From contig JAKLII010000005.1 of assembly GCA_022709695.1 (NCBI GenBank), positions 124,001 to 188,000 of the forward strand: a DNA stretch of 64,000 nucleotides. Direction: 5' to 3'. The position numbers were made by a program, and so were the translations under genes. Positions 26,001 to 33,646 of this stretch are shown one piece after another. Source of the DNA: Bacteroidota bacterium (lineage in GTDB: Bacteria; Bacteroidota; Bacteroidia; Bacteroidales; SKPS01). Position 1 is the stretch's first letter. The number at the start of each line of letters is the position of its first letter. The notes below the pieces were generated by a model that was not told the DNA's origin, made no database searches, and worked only from the letters and a program-made list of their open reading frames with translations.

Positions 26001-28179
26001 GGTAGGGAGGGGTGTTGTTAAAAGACACACCACCCAAACACACCCATACTTTGTTTGGATTGTTGTAGTCAACAGCAATATCTACCACTGGATAATGACC
26101 GTTTCTTACACCGGTTGTAAAGGATCCCCCGGTAATATCTGTCCATGTGTCACCGCCATCAATTGACCGGTAAACCCCTTTTTCGCAGGTGCTGCTATAA
26201 GTTAATCCCAGCGTATTTGCGTACATGATATTGATATTGGTTGGTGCTGTTGTGATACAGGATACCATTGCCTGTCCGGAAAGCAGGGAATTTGACCAGG
26301 ATACAAGATCATTGGATATTGAGATTGCTGAATAAGTGGGATCAGCAATTCCATCTCGCGCACCCACGAAAACCTTTGGGGGATTACCGGTGATTTCAAT
26401 TGGCAGCAAAGGGGCGTCTGTAGCTCCGTATGTAATTGGAAGTTGGACATTATAATGAGTTCCACGAAAACCCAAATTGGTCCTATCTACTTTAAAAAGT
26501 CCAACTGAATGTATTAAAAATTTTGATTTGTCAGAAGGGTAAAATTTGCATTTCCACCCATCACCGACTCCCATAGGGTCAGTTTGTGGGTTGTTGTTCT
26601 GGGGATAGCTAGGCCAAATAATATCAACAGTCAATGGTGTTCCATTAAGCCATTTTTTATCAAAAAACTTGAAACTGTTGTCGATGAGCCCAACTACGAT
26701 ATTGTTTTCAAACCCTCCAGTGATATCAAAACCACTCACTTCGTTATTCGTTAATCCGGTTTTTCCATTACCATTGATGGAGCTCCAGGTAGCTCCCATG
26801 TCAGCTGTATACAGCAATCCACCGTCAGTTCCTACCATGATCATATCGCCAACTGCATCCACACACCTCGCATCCGGATGGTAATTGGCAGTTATTTCAT
26901 AGGGAAAAATACAGTAACCATGAGCATTTGCTGTGCTGATCGAGAAGCAGTCTGTGCCAATGTAGTAATAGGAATGATCAGATGTAACTTTGAAAGCGCG
27001 GTTGAATTGGTTGGTCTTTCCGGCAACAACCATGTAATTATTTGTATTCGAAGTATTCCAGGCCGGGGTTGGGAGCGAGAAGTCATAGAAAAGAATGCCA
27101 CCCTGGTTTGCCTCACGGGTGAGCACATATAATCGGTCTGAAGAAGGGAAGTCAATCTGAAGGTTTAAAACATCATTGAGGTAGGTGTATCCCGAAGTGG
27201 TGAGTATCTCTGTGAAAATATCTCCCCCATCAGTAGAAAGCCAGATCTTCGGAACGCCTCCACCGGCCGGTAGTCCTGAAATGGCAATCACATCATTGTT
27301 GTTTGGATCCACTTCCATATCGTCGAGCGTACCTTCAAAATCATCATTGTTGAACGGTGGTATGTTGGTGGTCCATGTTATACCTCCATCCACTGATTTA
27401 TAGAAGGTATTCATGGCAATGGCATATAGAATATCCGGATTGGTATTGTTGGTGCGAACCGGAGCTGCAAGCACTTTTCTGACCACGTAATTGTACTTTT
27501 GGTCAGCAAACAAAGGGAAATCCGGCAGGATATCCCAAGTTTCACCATCGTCTGATGATTTAATAATACCAATGCTATAGCCCACCTCGCTGCTGCCGGT
27601 GGCTGCATAAAAGGTGCGTTTGCCATTTTGCTCTAATATTGGGCTGGCTGAGATAAATGGGATGCCCAGGGCCGGAATCCTTTCCTGTGACAGTACATCC
27701 TGCCAGGTTTGTCCACGGTCTGTGGATTTCATGATGCCTGCTCTTCTTCCACTGCCAATCAGAATGAAATCAGGGTTGGAATGGTCGAACCAAACAGATT
27801 GGATGAATCCCATGTTGTGAAGATCTTCCGGGTACGGCCCGGCATTTTCCCATTGGGCATCATCCGTTCCGGTGCATGAAGGGTTAACCCAATAGGCACC
27901 AAGTGCCTGCTGATAGGGAGCAAAGGAGCCATTTAGCTGTGGATCGGAGTATTGCACTCTGGTTTGCCAGTAGGATGCCCACCTTCCAAACTTTTTGATT
28001 TCGAGCGTTTTTACCGAATCAGGAAGCTGGACAGAATCGATCCAGGCTTCGAAGTCGGCTACAATCTGATAGAAATTGGCTGAGGTGTCAAGCGCCGCCT
28101 GCCGGTAATTGGGTTGTGCCACTGCACCGGAAAACCCGGCAATGACCATTATCAGTATAAACAAATATTTGAATTTCAT
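23059..28179 (-). CDS. Large T9SS cargo with Asp-box propeller and beta-helix
   Basis: 1706 residues from MKFKYLFILIMVIAGFSGAVA (ATG complement 28177-28179); a longer open frame adds 37 residues that spoil the signal peptide. Residues about 100-830 carry BNR/Asp-box repeats (KSTDRGQTW, KSSDDGETW, KSVDGGITW, YTADMGATW, RSIDGGDTW) as in sialidase- and sortilin-like propellers. Residues about 845-1300 look like a right-handed beta-helix (TINENAQIFMDPNTSILVESG). A helical region follows (residues about 1340-1600), then the T9SS type A tail LKLFPNPSREYF to VQKIVI. Asp-box repeats mark structure rather than activity, so enzymatic function is not claimed. Confidence 0.85.
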   Translation of the reverse strand: MKFKYLFILIMVIAGFSGAVAQPNYRQAALDTSANFYQIVADFEAWIDSVQLPDSVKTLEIKKFGRWASYWQTRVQYSDPQLNGSFAPYQQALGAYWVNPSCTGTDDAQWENAGPYPEDLHNMGFIQSVWFDHSNPDFILIGSGRRAGIMKSTDRGQTWQDVLSQERIPALGIPFISASPILEQNGKRTFYAATGSSEVGYSIGIIKSSDDGETWDILPDFPLFADQKYNYVVRKVLAAPVRTNNTNPDILYAIAMNTFYKSVDGGITWTTNIPPFNNDDFEGTLDDMEVDPNNNDVIAISGLPAGGGVPKIWLSTDGGDIFTEILTTSGYTYLNDVLNLQIDFPSSDRLYVLTREANQGGILFYDFSLPTPAWNTSNTNNYMVVAGKTNQFNRAFKVTSDHSYYYIGTDCFSISTANAHGYCIFPYEITANYHPDARCVDAVGDMIMVGTDGGLLYTADMGATWSSINGNGKTGLTNNEVSGFDITGGFENNIVVGLIDNSFKFFDKKWLNGTPLTVDIIWPSYPQNNNPQTDPMGVGDGWKCKFYPSDKSKFLIHSVGLFKVDRTNLGFRGTHYNVQLPITYGATDAPLLPIEITGNPPKVFVGARDGIADPTYSAISISNDLVSWSNSLLSGQAMVSCITTAPTNINIMYANTLGLTYSSTCEKGVYRSIDGGDTWTDITGGSFTTGVRNGHYPVVDIAVDYNNPNKVWVCLGGVSFNNTPPYPPFLENRVFRTDDASANPVIWVDMTGGPNGILPPLPTTAIVNQPGTSRVFLATDGGIFCRSDNDPDWICFSNNFPVTHITDLKINRETNELFASTYGYGVWKAALPCESAQQSYIIDQGTGDVTWSNTTFSAGDIVVKSGYKLTINENAQIFMDPNTSILVESGAELIVNNATLTTCSLMWQGIKVMGNFSMPQNTTNQGKVTLLNGATIGNARVGIETGNKRGAGGIIQAENTYFYNCEYGIKMYPYKNFNPVDPSVLRPNLSSFIQCTFATTGLLTLPGVIPQAGIWLNGIHHLLIEGCTFKNNSSINIANPVHLGYGIQAFASTFLVMPHCTSTSVPCTEYKRSSFSNLFCGIHAGDALTNASFFVNSADFNGNVRGIEVVGMNGFTVTSNEFIIPSFPDNSPIYPVGLQLDGCKSGFRIEDNEFTAEWQAEETMIWENAGLVVDNSGPLNNFVYNNRFSNTSVATIAQGQNKQYFNFEYGLQYCCNQFDHHLNALAITNVAMGEGIAANQGFYINVPGTPTTQLSNNFFQDVHSGPTSEIHNDGTWLNYYYHFDQPYPPTEGTTTNPKPHVSSGSVFLHAVINNWNTNNCPSNLGGTSVSSLKLANTSFKNKANACREVIEQLVDGGDTENMLWTIEDSEPGDAYDLMLALLEESPYLSELVLVSVVQNEEVLTPAMVTQILTANPQASHSQEVWEALYDRTLPLPQYMLDAIEYNINVSSPKEVLENELAYYLAEQQKTFADLSRYFLNNTDEQIEDELLDIYANDSSLQGEILLVTECLKRGMMEESLDRLDSIPIRISLDSIEQAIYNQQKAIIELHLALLADSSYLDSISPESVEWLRGIAANSGNHTAMAAQALLGIVDTLPYHGPVYFPTTQPARLAKKPAHDPKINYLKLFPNPSREYFMIEYALDNPNLPEALIEIRTIDGRLVKTIEVKDPQNQIIINTHPFARGMYLCLLKQGTNTLAVQKIVIEK

Positions 28180-28243
28180 ATAAATAGCATTAATTCGTGT
28201 GTTAATTAAGAAAGCCAATGATCTGGTGTTTGATTCTGAATTT

Positions 28244-28272
28244 GCCAGAGGTATGCAATTGCAACCTCTGGC
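28244..28272. repeat. 29-bp dyad symmetry upstream of the large T9SS gene
   Basis: GCCAGAGGT and ACCTCTGGC flank an A plus the self-complementary TGCAATTGCA. It lies 65 bp upstream of the T9SS gene start on its template side. There is no T run in either direction, so it is more likely an operator-like site or RNA structure than a terminator. Confidence 0.6.
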
Positions 28273-28688
28273 AGCGATGTTCCCAGTCATTCTACCCCAG
28301 CCAAAAAATGGAAATCGGATAAAGGCATTGAACCCAATTCAGCCTTAAAGCCTGTCGGATTACAGGGATGTCCTCAAATTTAATCTTAACCTCTACTCTC
28401 TTTACAGCAGAAATAGATCCGTAGAAATACATTAAATATGTATTGAAAAGTATCTGAAATTAAAGCATCATTTTCAATCTTGGGGATGAGTTTCAACCAG
28501 CAAATGATCAGGAATGATTCCTGTGATCTCTTTACATTAAAATCGTGTATGCAATTGAGAGGATAAAGATAATACAAAATTAACCATCTACGACATAAAA
28601 GTGAAAAAAATATTGAAATTCATATCACATTCATGAATACACGAATTAATGATACAGGTATACCCTCATTCGTGAATTTGTGGCTATT

Positions 28689-28716
28689 GAAATAGAACGC
28701 GGTTGACGCTGATTCG
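28689..28716 (+). repeat. Dispersed repeat copy A (GAACGCGG type)
   Basis: GAAATAGAACGCGGTTGACG, continuing CTGATTCG. The same element, interrupted by 23 bp, is found inverted at 30907-30956. Confidence 0.6.
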
Positions 28717-28799
28717 CCGGCTGGCGGATGATTTTATATAATTATTTCTGAATGAAGTGAAATGCCAATATATTTTCAAGGCTCTGCTTTTTATCTTAA

Positions 28800-28917
28800 T
28801 CACAACACAAACAACAAAAAACAAACAACAAAAAACAAACAACGAAAAACAAACAACGAAAAACAAACAACGAACAACTAACAACAAACGACGAACAACG
28901 AACAACGAACAAATCAC
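28800..28917 (+). repeat. AACAA/AACGA tract before hpt
   Basis: Almost 120 bp made of AACAAAC, AACAAAA and AACGAAC words with no G runs. It ends at the hpt -7 element. Similar tracts precede the third adenylate kinase, the epimerase and the LOG gene. Confidence 0.8.
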
Positions 28918-28925
28918 TACATTTG
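28918..28925 (+). promoter_or_regulatory. -7 element of hpt
   Basis: TACATTTG followed by C; the ATG is 24 bp on. The 26 bp ending here (28901-28926) are identical to 30983-31008 before the third adenylate kinase gene. Confidence 0.65.
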
Positions 28926-28949
28926 CCCTTCATCATCACCGGAACCACA

Positions 28950-29486
28950 ATGGAAACCATCACCATCCACCAACGCACCTTTGTGCCATACCTGCCGGCG
29001 GCCACGATCCAGCAGCGCATCCAGGAAATGGGAGCTGAGATCAGAAAGGACCTGGAGGGGAAAGTACCTTTGCTGCTGAGTGTACTGAACGGCTCCTTCA
29101 TGTTTGCTGCCGACCTGATGAAAACGCTTGATTTTCCGGTGGAGATCACCTTCGTGAAGCTCGCTTCCTACCAGGGTACCGGAACTACGGGCTCCGTAAA
29201 ACAACTCATAGGGCTGAATGAAAAGATTGCCGGCCGAAGTGTTCTTGTGGTGGAAGATATCATCGATACCGGAATCACCATGGAACACCTTCTGAAAGAG
29301 CTTGAACAGTACGGACCTGAAGAGATCAGGATTGCTACGCTGCTCTTCAAGGAGGAGGCTTTCAGGGGAAGTTTTGCGATTGACTATACCGGATTTGTGG
29401 TGCCCGATAAATTTCTGGTGGGCTACGGCCTCGATTACGACGGACTTGGAAGAAACTACCCCGATCTCTATACGGTAACAACCTAA
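28950..29486 (+). CDS. hpt: Hypoxanthine phosphoribosyltransferase
   Basis: Purine salvage: hypoxanthine or guanine plus PRPP to IMP or GMP. It is 178 residues. The PRPP-binding motif is VLVVEDIIDTGITM, with LLSVLNGSFMFAADL and the flexible-loop region KLASYQGTGTTGSVKQL before it and the late DKFLVGYGLDYDG block that contacts the base. The open frame extends to 28923, but that start lies inside the -7 element, so ATG 28950 is used. It is followed 12 bp later by the double adenylate kinase; hpt-adk-obgE is the common order in Bacteroidota. Confidence 0.96.
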   Translation: METITIHQRTFVPYLPAATIQQRIQEMGAEIRKDLEGKVPLLLSVLNGSFMFAADLMKTLDFPVEITFVKLASYQGTGTTGSVKQLIGLNEKIAGRSVLVVEDIIDTGITMEHLLKELEQYGPEEIRIATLLFKEEAFRGSFAIDYTGFVVPDKFLVGYGLDYDGLGRNYPDLYTVTT

Positions 29487-29498
29487 ACAATTGATCCT

Positions 29499-30668
29499 AT
29501 GATGAATATCGCCCTCTTCGGACCTCCCGGCGCCGGGAAAGGAACCCAGTCGAAGATGCTCCTCGAAAAGTACAACCTTACCTACATTGCCACAGGAGAT
29601 ATGCTCCGCACCGAGATCGCCGAAGGGAGCGAGCTGGGGCTGCTGGCACGGTCGGTCATCGACCGGGGGCAACTGGTGTCGGATGAAATCATCGTGCAGA
29701 TGATCGAGAAAAAGATCAGCACCAACCCCGACACCAAGGGTTTTCTGTTCGACGGATTCCCGCGTACCGTGGTGCAGGCCTATATCCTCGAAGGGCTTTT
29801 GCTGAAGATGAACACGAGCCTCAACTCGGTGCTCAGTCTCGAAGTGCCCGAGGAGGAACTGGTGCGCAGGCTGGTGGAGCGCGGAAAAACCTCCGGGAGA
29901 TCGGATGATACCCCGGAAGTGATTCAGCTCAGGCTCAGGGAGTACTACGACAAAACCGAACCTGTGGCCGGCTACTACCGTGATCTGGGAATTTATACGC
30001 CGATCAGGGGTATCGGGGCGATTGAGGAGATTGAACACCGGCTTGATGAAGCCATCGTCTCGTCCCTGAAAAACACCTGGCTCAACGTAGTACTGGCCGG
30101 TCCTCCTGGGGCAGGGAAAGGTACCCAGTCTGCCATGCTGGCCGAAAAATTCAACCTGGTGCATATCGCCACCGGTGACGTGCTGCGTAAGGCCCTGGCC
30201 GAAGGGAATGAGCTTGGGTTGCAGGCCAAACCCTATATGGAACGGGGCGAAATGGTCCCGGATGAGATCGTCATCCGCCTGATAGAGAAACAGATGATGC
30301 ACCACCAGCATGCCCGTGGCTTCCTGTTCGACGGTTTCCCCATCAATATTGTGCAGGCCTATATCCTCGACGGCATGCTCAAGAAAATGGATTCCTCCCT
30401 GGCCTGTATGATCAACCTGCAGGTACCTACCCTCGAAAGCATCAACCGGCTGCTGCAACGGGGAAAAACCAGCGCTGCCACCTCCTGCGATGCCAATGCC
30501 GAAATCATCCTCAAAAGACTGCTGGAGTACGAAACACAGATTAAAAAGGTCGACAGCTACTATATCTCCCAGAAAAAATTCATCCCTATCGAAGGCATCG
30601 GCCCTATTGAAGAAATCAACGACAGGCTCAGCCGACAGATTGAAGAGGCGTTCAAGGGAATACGATAG
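29499..30668 (+). CDS. Fused double adenylate kinase, second half degenerate
   Basis: 389 residues made of two complete adenylate kinase domains of about 190 residues each, roughly twice the normal length. Domain 1 (1-188) keeps the P-loop GPPGAGKGT (8-16), TGDMLR (32-37), DGFPRT with Arg89, the short-lid SGRSDD with Arg134, and Arg145. Domain 2 (193-389) keeps its P-loop (201-209), TGDVLR and Arg340, but Arg89 is replaced by Ile282 (DGFPIN) and SGRSDD is replaced by SAATSCD. These arginines contact AMP and phosphates in known structures, so domain 2 is probably inactive or altered. The normal role is ATP + AMP = 2 ADP. The start could be either of two adjacent ATGs. Confidence 0.9.
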   Translation: MMNIALFGPPGAGKGTQSKMLLEKYNLTYIATGDMLRTEIAEGSELGLLARSVIDRGQLVSDEIIVQMIEKKISTNPDTKGFLFDGFPRTVVQAYILEGLLLKMNTSLNSVLSLEVPEEELVRRLVERGKTSGRSDDTPEVIQLRLREYYDKTEPVAGYYRDLGIYTPIRGIGAIEEIEHRLDEAIVSSLKNTWLNVVLAGPPGAGKGTQSAMLAEKFNLVHIATGDVLRKALAEGNELGLQAKPYMERGEMVPDEIVIRLIEKQMMHHQHARGFLFDGFPINIVQAYILDGMLKKMDSSLACMINLQVPTLESINRLLQRGKTSAATSCDANAEIILKRLLEYETQIKKVDSYYISQKKFIPIEGIGPIEEINDRLSRQIEEAFKGIR

Positions 30669-30906
30669 TTTGGAGTTAGAAGTTAGGAGTTAGAATTTAG
30701 GAATCAGGGGTTTGGTTTAACTCCGATTGCGTCGGGAGATTTTTTCTGAGTTTATTATTTTAGTAGCCGTTCGGGATTCAACGGGTGGTTTTCATTTTAT
30801 TATTTTATTGATATTCAGGGTTTTTCATTACCACGGAGGCACTGAGATCACTTAGAAACACTGAGGAGGTTCCACGATGGCTTTTAAATCATATAAGATC
30901 ATAAAA

Positions 30907-30956
30907 AATCCGCGTCACTTGTACTGAGCGCAGCCGAAGTATCCGCGTTCTATTTC
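30907..30956 (-). repeat. Dispersed repeat copy B, interrupted by 23 bp
   Basis: Read on the minus strand: GAAATAGAACGCGGAT, then ACTTCGGCTGCGCTC with AGTACAAG (30918-30940), then TGACGCGGATT. Without the 23-bp block it lines up with copy A at 28689-28716. Confidence 0.6.
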
Positions 30957-30999
30957 TTCCTCTGCTCTAACAACAAACAATAAACAACGAACAAATCAC

Positions 31000-31007
31000 T
31001 ACATTTG
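31000..31007 (+). promoter_or_regulatory. -7 element of the adk-obgE-PAP2 operon
   Basis: TACATTTG, inside a 26-bp stretch (30983-31008) identical to the hpt promoter region. The ATG is 25 bp downstream. Confidence 0.65.
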
Positions 31008-31032
31008 CACCTCACCATCAACAGGAAAGGGG

Positions 31033-31632
31033 ATGTTCAATATCATACTGTTTGGACCGCCGGGTGCTGGCAAAGGCACTCAGTCACTGAATATTGTAAA
31101 GGAGTTCCGGTTTGTGCACCTCTCCACGGGGAACATTCTCCGTGATCTGATTCAGCACAACACCGCCACAGGCCAGCTGATCAAAAAATTTATCGACCGG
31201 GGTAATCTGGTACCGGATGACATTGTACTGAGGGAGCTTTTCAGTGAAGCCCTGAAGCACCAGCGCAAGCCGGGCCTCATTTTCGATGGGTTCCCGCGGA
31301 CGGTGAACCAGGCTGAAGCGTTGGATAACATGCTGGAAAAGAAGGGGATTCCGGTTTCGATGGTTATCAGCCTTGAGGTGGAGCAGGAGGAGTTGTACCG
31401 GAGAATCATCGGCCGGTCGGTCGATTCAGGGCGTTCTGATGATGTGGAAGAGGTGATCAGGCAGCGTTTTGTGACCTACGAACAGGAGACCCTTCCTCTG
31501 AAGGATTATTACCATAGCAGCGGTCGGTTGGTGGAAGTCTCGGGCATGGCTTCGGTTCCTGAGGTATACGAATTGATCAGGGAAGAGATAAAATCACACA
31601 TGCAGGCATCCAAGAGGAGATCTGTGGTATGA
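31033..31632 (+). CDS. adk: Adenylate kinase (single-domain)
   Basis: 199 residues of the short-lid type. P-loop [10 protein letters not shown] (8-17), DGFPRT, SGRSDD and a complete RxR block near EVIRQRF are present, so AMP and phosphate contacts are intact. One oddity: the near-invariant TGD after the P-loop is TGN (Asn34), although Arg37 of the same motif is kept. It is the third adenylate kinase domain within 2.2 kb. The stop codon overlaps the obgE start (ATGA), so obgE translation is coupled to it. Whether this or domain 1 of the fused protein is the main cellular enzyme cannot be told from sequence. Confidence 0.92.
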   Translation: MFNIILFGPPGAGKGTQSLNIVKEFRFVHLSTGNILRDLIQHNTATGQLIKKFIDRGNLVPDDIVLRELFSEALKHQRKPGLIFDGFPRTVNQAEALDNMLEKKGIPVSMVISLEVEQEELYRRIIGRSVDSGRSDDVEEVIRQRFVTYEQETLPLKDYYHSSGRLVEVSGMASVPEVYELIREEIKSHMQASKRRSVV

Positions 31633-32636
31633 GCAACGGAAGCAGCAATTTTGTAGATTACATCAAGATAAACTGCCGCAGCGGGAAAGGGGGCGCCGGA
31701 TCGGCACACCTTTTCCGCAGCAAGATGAACCCCCGCGGAGGCCCCGACGGGGGCGACGGGGGCAGGGGAGGGCACGTGATTCTGCGGGGCAACCGCAACC
31801 TGTGGACCCTGCTGCACCTGCGATATACCAAACACATCATTGCCGGTGTGGGCAGCCCCGGGGGCAAAAGCCTGAGTACCGGAGCCGACGGCAAGGATGC
31901 CATCATCGAAGTGCCCCTGGGTACCATTGCCCGCGATGCCGAAACCGGGGTGTTCGATTGCGAAATCACCCAGCATGGTGAAGAGGTGATCCTGCTCCAA
32001 GGGGGGCGCGGAGGCCAGGGCAACGACCATTTTAAGAGTCCCACCAATCAAACACCCCGCTATGCCCAGCCGGGAGAGCCGGGTCTCGAAGCCTGGAAAA
32101 TCCTGGAGTTGAAGGTGCTGGCCGATGTGGGGCTGGTGGGATTTCCCAATGCCGGCAAGTCAACACTTCTCAGCGTTATCTCTGCCGCCAAACCCGCCAT
32201 CGCTGACTACCCCTTCACTACCCTGCGGCCGAACCTCGGCATGGTCACTTACCGCGACGACCGGTCGTTTGTGGTGGCCGATATCCCCGGCATCATCGAA
32301 GGGGCACACGAGGGCAAAGGGCTGGGAATAAGGTTTTTGCGGCATATCGAGCGCAATGCGGTGCTGCTGTTTATGATCCCTGCCGATACCAAAGATATCC
32401 GTGCAGAATACGGGGTGCTGCTCAATGAGCTGCGCGAATACAACCCTGAGCTGCTCGATAAACGCCGGGTTCTTGCCATCACCAAGAGCGATATGCTCGA
32501 TGGTGAACTGAAGGCTGCCCTCAGGAAAGAGCTGCCCGAGGTCCCCTCGCTGTTTATCTCATCCCTTACCCATTCGGGCCTTACCGAGCTGAAAGACCTG
32601 CTGTGGCAGGCCCTTACCGATGAAGCATGGAAATAA
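31629..32636 (+). CDS. obgE: GTPase Obg/CgtA
   Basis: Essential GTPase in 50S ribosome assembly and stress signalling. It is 335 residues. The N-terminal 155 residues are the glycine-rich Obg fold ([32 protein letters not shown]). The G domain has G1 GFPNAGKST, the TTLRPNLG switch, G3 [16 protein letters not shown] and a TKSD variant of the NKxD box. There is no C-terminal OCT domain, which is normal in this phylum. It overlaps adk by 4 bp and the PAP2 gene by 10 bp. Confidence 0.96.
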   Translation: MSNGSSNFVDYIKINCRSGKGGAGSAHLFRSKMNPRGGPDGGDGGRGGHVILRGNRNLWTLLHLRYTKHIIAGVGSPGGKSLSTGADGKDAIIEVPLGTIARDAETGVFDCEITQHGEEVILLQGGRGGQGNDHFKSPTNQTPRYAQPGEPGLEAWKILELKVLADVGLVGFPNAGKSTLLSVISAAKPAIADYPFTTLRPNLGMVTYRDDRSFVVADIPGIIEGAHEGKGLGIRFLRHIERNAVLLFMIPADTKDIRAEYGVLLNELREYNPELLDKRRVLAITKSDMLDGELKAALRKELPEVPSLFISSLTHSGLTELKDLLWQALTDEAWK

Positions 32637-33187
32637 CCGAATGGCTTAACCGTATCGATACCTGGCTGCTGCTGCTGATCAATGGCGCTCACACCCCTTT
32701 TACCGACCGCCTGATGGGGGTGATGTCGTCAAAACCAGCCTGGATACCGCTATACCTGTTAATGCTCATCCTGCTGATTGTAAAATTCAAACGGAAAGCC
32801 TGGAAATACGTGCTGGTGGCAGCCCTTGTGGCCATTGCCACCGATCAGGCTTCGGTGCACCTTTTTAAAAATGTGTTTCACAGGCTACGCCCATGCTGGG
32901 AACCGGAACTGGAAGGGATGATCAGGCTGGTATCAGGAAAATGTGGAGGGATGTACGGGTTTGTCTCTTCGCATGCCGCCAATACCTTTGGGTTTGCGAC
33001 CTTCATCTCCCTAACCCTGCGAAAATACCATCGCTGGATCCCTTGGCTCCTGTTCTTCTGGGCAGCCATGGTGGGTTACAGCCGTATATATCTGGGGGTA
33101 CATTACCCCGGCGATGTGGTGGTGGGAGCCCTTCTGGGCTTTATCTGCGGCTGGCTGGGGTACAGATTGTTACGGCTAAAAGCCTGA
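32627..33187 (+). CDS. PAP2-family membrane phosphatase
   Basis: 186 residues with about five transmembrane segments. All three PAP2 motifs are visible: KNVFHRLRP (KxxxxxxRP), the SSHAAN variant of PSGH containing the catalytic His region ([14 protein letters not shown]), and [15 protein letters not shown]. Likely substrates are undecaprenyl pyrophosphate or other lipid phosphates, such as in lipid A; sequence alone does not decide. It overlaps obgE by 10 bp, so it belongs to the adk-obgE operon, and its 3' end overlaps the convergent flavoprotein gene by 12 bp. Confidence 0.92.
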   Translation: MEITEWLNRIDTWLLLLINGAHTPFTDRLMGVMSSKPAWIPLYLLMLILLIVKFKRKAWKYVLVAALVAIATDQASVHLFKNVFHRLRPCWEPELEGMIRLVSGKCGGMYGFVSSHAANTFGFATFISLTLRKYHRWIPWLLFFWAAMVGYSRIYLGVHYPGDVVVGALLGFICGWLGYRLLRLKA

Positions 33188-33640
33188 TTCCTTGCCCGTA
33201 AACTCCGAAACCACAATCTTATACACCGCCACGTCCATCACCGCCGGCATATTGTAGGCGAAGTCATCCCTGCCGGTGTAGTGCTGCATGATGAGGTTCA
33301 GTATCCGTTTTTTCTCCTCCGGATCCTCCATAAAAACCACTTTGCCATAGGCCAGTACGCTTCTGAATTTCATCCCGTAGCTGCAGGCCACCCCTTCGTT
33401 CACGAACCTGAGCTGGTGATCGGTGCTGAAGGCAATGCATACATCGGGTTTTTTCCTGAGTATGTCGATTTTTTTACCGGTTCCGGCGGAATGGAGGTAG
33501 ATTACCCCTTCCTCATACCCGAAATTGAACGGCAGCACATAGGGGAGCCCCTGTTCGTCCGTCATTCCCATGTAGCACACCTGGCAGCGACTGATTACAT
33601 CGCTGATCCGTTTTGCATCGTTAAAGCTTGTTTTTCGCAT
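33176..33640 (-). CDS. Pyridoxamine 5'-phosphate oxidase-family flavoprotein (NimA-like)
   Basis: 154 residues, a single split-barrel FMN-binding domain. The N-terminus RISDVISRCQVCYMGMTDEQGLPYVLPFNFGYE, followed by IYLHSAGTGKKID and a late YGKVVFMEDPEEK segment, is typical of the family that includes 5-nitroimidazole reductases (Nim). Conserved His in LHSAG may carry the cofactor contact. Substrate is unknown; no drug-resistance claim is made. It starts 6 bp after the ankyrin gene stop, so the two are one operon, and it converges with the PAP2 gene. Confidence 0.88.
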   Translation of the reverse strand: MRKTSFNDAKRISDVISRCQVCYMGMTDEQGLPYVLPFNFGYEEGVIYLHSAGTGKKIDILRKKPDVCIAFSTDHQLRFVNEGVACSYGMKFRSVLAYGKVVFMEDPEEKKRILNLIMQHYTGRDDFAYNMPAVMDVAVYKIVVSEFTGKESGF

Positions 33641-33646
33641 GGATTT

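Larger units (their letters stand above)
28180..28949. other. Repeat-rich intergenic region between T9SS gene and hpt
   Basis: 770 bp without a credible gene. From left to right: a 29-bp dyad (28244-28272), an AT-rich stretch in which a 63-codon minus-strand frame was judged spurious, a dispersed-repeat copy (28689-28716), a long AACAA-type tract (28800-28917) and the hpt promoter. Confidence 0.8.
30669..31032. other. Repeat-rich intergenic region between the two adenylate kinase genes
   Basis: 364 bp without a gene. It holds a GTTAGAAGTTAGGAG tract right after the stop (30671-30705), a CCACGGAGGCACTGAG segment (30832-30870), an interrupted dispersed-repeat copy (30907-30956), an AACAA tract (30970-30995) and the promoter of the next gene. 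Confidence 0.8.

Noticed and set aside
28386-28577. A 63-codon minus-strand frame in the intergenic region
   Set aside because: Very AT-rich, no ribosome site, no family likeness, and no convincing promoter.
28917-30458. A 513-codon minus-strand open frame opposite hpt and the double adenylate kinase
   Set aside because: The plus strand carries two clear conserved enzymes; the antisense frame has no family likeness and arises from the codon bias of the real genes.
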